Origin: JBCAWW01 sp039024315
GTDB taxonomy: Bacteria; Bacteroidota; Bacteroidia; J057
Length of the DNA: 20,543 nucleotides
Direction of reading: 5' to 3'
Assembly: GCA_039024315.1 (NCBI GenBank)
Contig: JBCCQN010000147.1
Span: 1-20,543, forward strand
Shown: one piece after another, positions 20,035 through 20,543 of the stretch
How positions within the stretch are numbered: the stretch's first letter is position 1
Layout of the letters: the number at the start of each line of letters is the position of its first letter
Notes under the pieces: model-generated
What the model saw: only the letters and a program-made list of their open reading frames with translations
The model's database searches: none
Told to the model about the DNA's origin: nothing
Position numbers and translations under genes: made by a program

Positions 20035-20543
20035 ATGAATGAGCAAGATTTTCAGGACCTAATTGCAAAATACTTGGCGGGCGAAAGCTCCGCTAAGGAG
20101 GAGTTTGAACTCCGGCAATTGGTGGATCTGGACAAGAAATATGAGGAGCAGTTTGAGGCGGCTTATGCAACCTGGGAGGCGATCCATCGTTCGTCGGAGA
20201 CCTTACACCCAAATGTAGATGCCGCTTGGCAAAAGGTAAATAGCAAACTGGCAGACGCACCAGCAGCTAAAGTTAAGTCTATGCGCGGTGGCTGGCCCGT
20301 TTGGAGTCGATATGCGGCGGTAATTGTCGTGCTAGTGGGTTTGGCGGGCTTGCTTCGTTGGGGTTTGAACTCAGACTCAGGTCCGACTCAATATACCGCT
20401 ACGGACGGGACACAGCTACATACGCTGCCAGATAGCAGTCAAGTGTGGCTGACCGAAGGCAGTAGCTTGACTTATGCCGATGGTGAGACGCGGGATGTCA
20501 GTCTAAATGGGGCAGCCTTTTTTGAAGTGGCTCGTGATGAGAA
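20035..20543 (+). CDS. FecR-family anti-sigma factor (3' end cut by window)
   Basis: ATG at 20035, preceded by AAGG, opens a frame that runs off the window (169 complete codons). FecR-like proteins bind an ECF sigma factor in the cytoplasm and relay a signal from a TonB-dependent receptor. The visible part has an N-terminal helical domain (MNEQDFQDLIAKYLAGESS, then EFELRQLVD), the ~75-residue mark KVNSKL typical before the membrane helix, one transmembrane helix at ~101-113 (YAAVIVVLVGLAGLL), and the start of the periplasmic FecR domain (TATDGTQLHTLPDSSQVWL, then LNGAAFFEVARDE). The probable partner is the sigma factor at 18648, unusually ~790 bp away. The receptor would lie beyond the window. 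Confidence 0.92.
   Translation, partial: MNEQDFQDLIAKYLAGESSAKEEFELRQLVDLDKKYEEQFEAAYATWEAIHRSSETLHPNVDAAWQKVNSKLADAPAAKVKSMRGGWPVWSRYAAVIVVLVGLAGLLRWGLNSDSGPTQYTATDGTQLHTLPDSSQVWLTEGSSLTYADGETRDVSLNGAAFFEVARDE

Overview
The window looks like a chromosomal segment of a Bacteroidota bacterium, probably of the Saprospira/Lewinella type. The pointers are a type IX secretion sorting domain, an ECF sigma factor with a FecR-like anti-sigma gene, a two-component 'propeller' histidine kinase of the LytS type, a signal-peptide TPR-CHAT protein, and promoters of the Bacteroidota form TTG-N19/20-TAnnTTTG. The family-level placement is inference.

Layout. 1-252 is the end of an RluA-type pseudouridine synthase. 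253-439 is a structured, repeat-rich intergenic element. 440-3958 (minus) is an apparent operon: a secreted barrel-like protein, lipoyl synthase (lipA), and a large unrecognised protein with three diverged copies of a ~105-residue domain plus a C-terminal nucleoside-deoxyribosyltransferase-like domain. 4150-5678 (minus) is a DHH phosphoesterase (NrnA type) overlapping an FKBP-type lipoprotein. ndk (5807-6226, plus) diverges from it behind a good promoter and ends in a strong terminator.

6333-16621 is the most interesting block. On the minus strand an ECF sigma factor overlaps a one-pass membrane TPR protein that looks like an anti-sigma factor. Divergently on the plus strand lie a T9SS-exported protein and a 1018-aa TPR-CHAT protease-like protein with signal peptide and C-terminal membrane anchor. 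The CHAT gene overlaps a DEDDh exonuclease/GIY-YIG fusion, which abuts a 993-aa propeller-LytS kinase. Protease, sigma factor and membrane anti-sigma side by side suggest a proteolytic signalling circuit, comparable in logic to the TPR-CHAT/Csx30/RpoE arm of type III-E CRISPR but with the protease outside the cytoplasm.

16710-17453 is an unrecognised gene. 17454-17712 is a second repeat-rich intergenic element. A UbiA-family prenyltransferase (minus) diverges from a second ECF sigma factor (plus). A ~790-bp gap with a possible small gene and a strong terminator separates that sigma factor from a FecR-like gene cut by the window end.

Threaded through all of this is a dispersed 17-nt repeat, AGCGTT-CNNC-GNA-GN'N'G, found about ten times. 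Its 4-bp stem changes by compensating substitutions while the GNA-type loop is kept. The C-GNA-G core is the known ultra-stable DNA mini-hairpin. Half of the copies lie inside coding sequences, in different reading frames.
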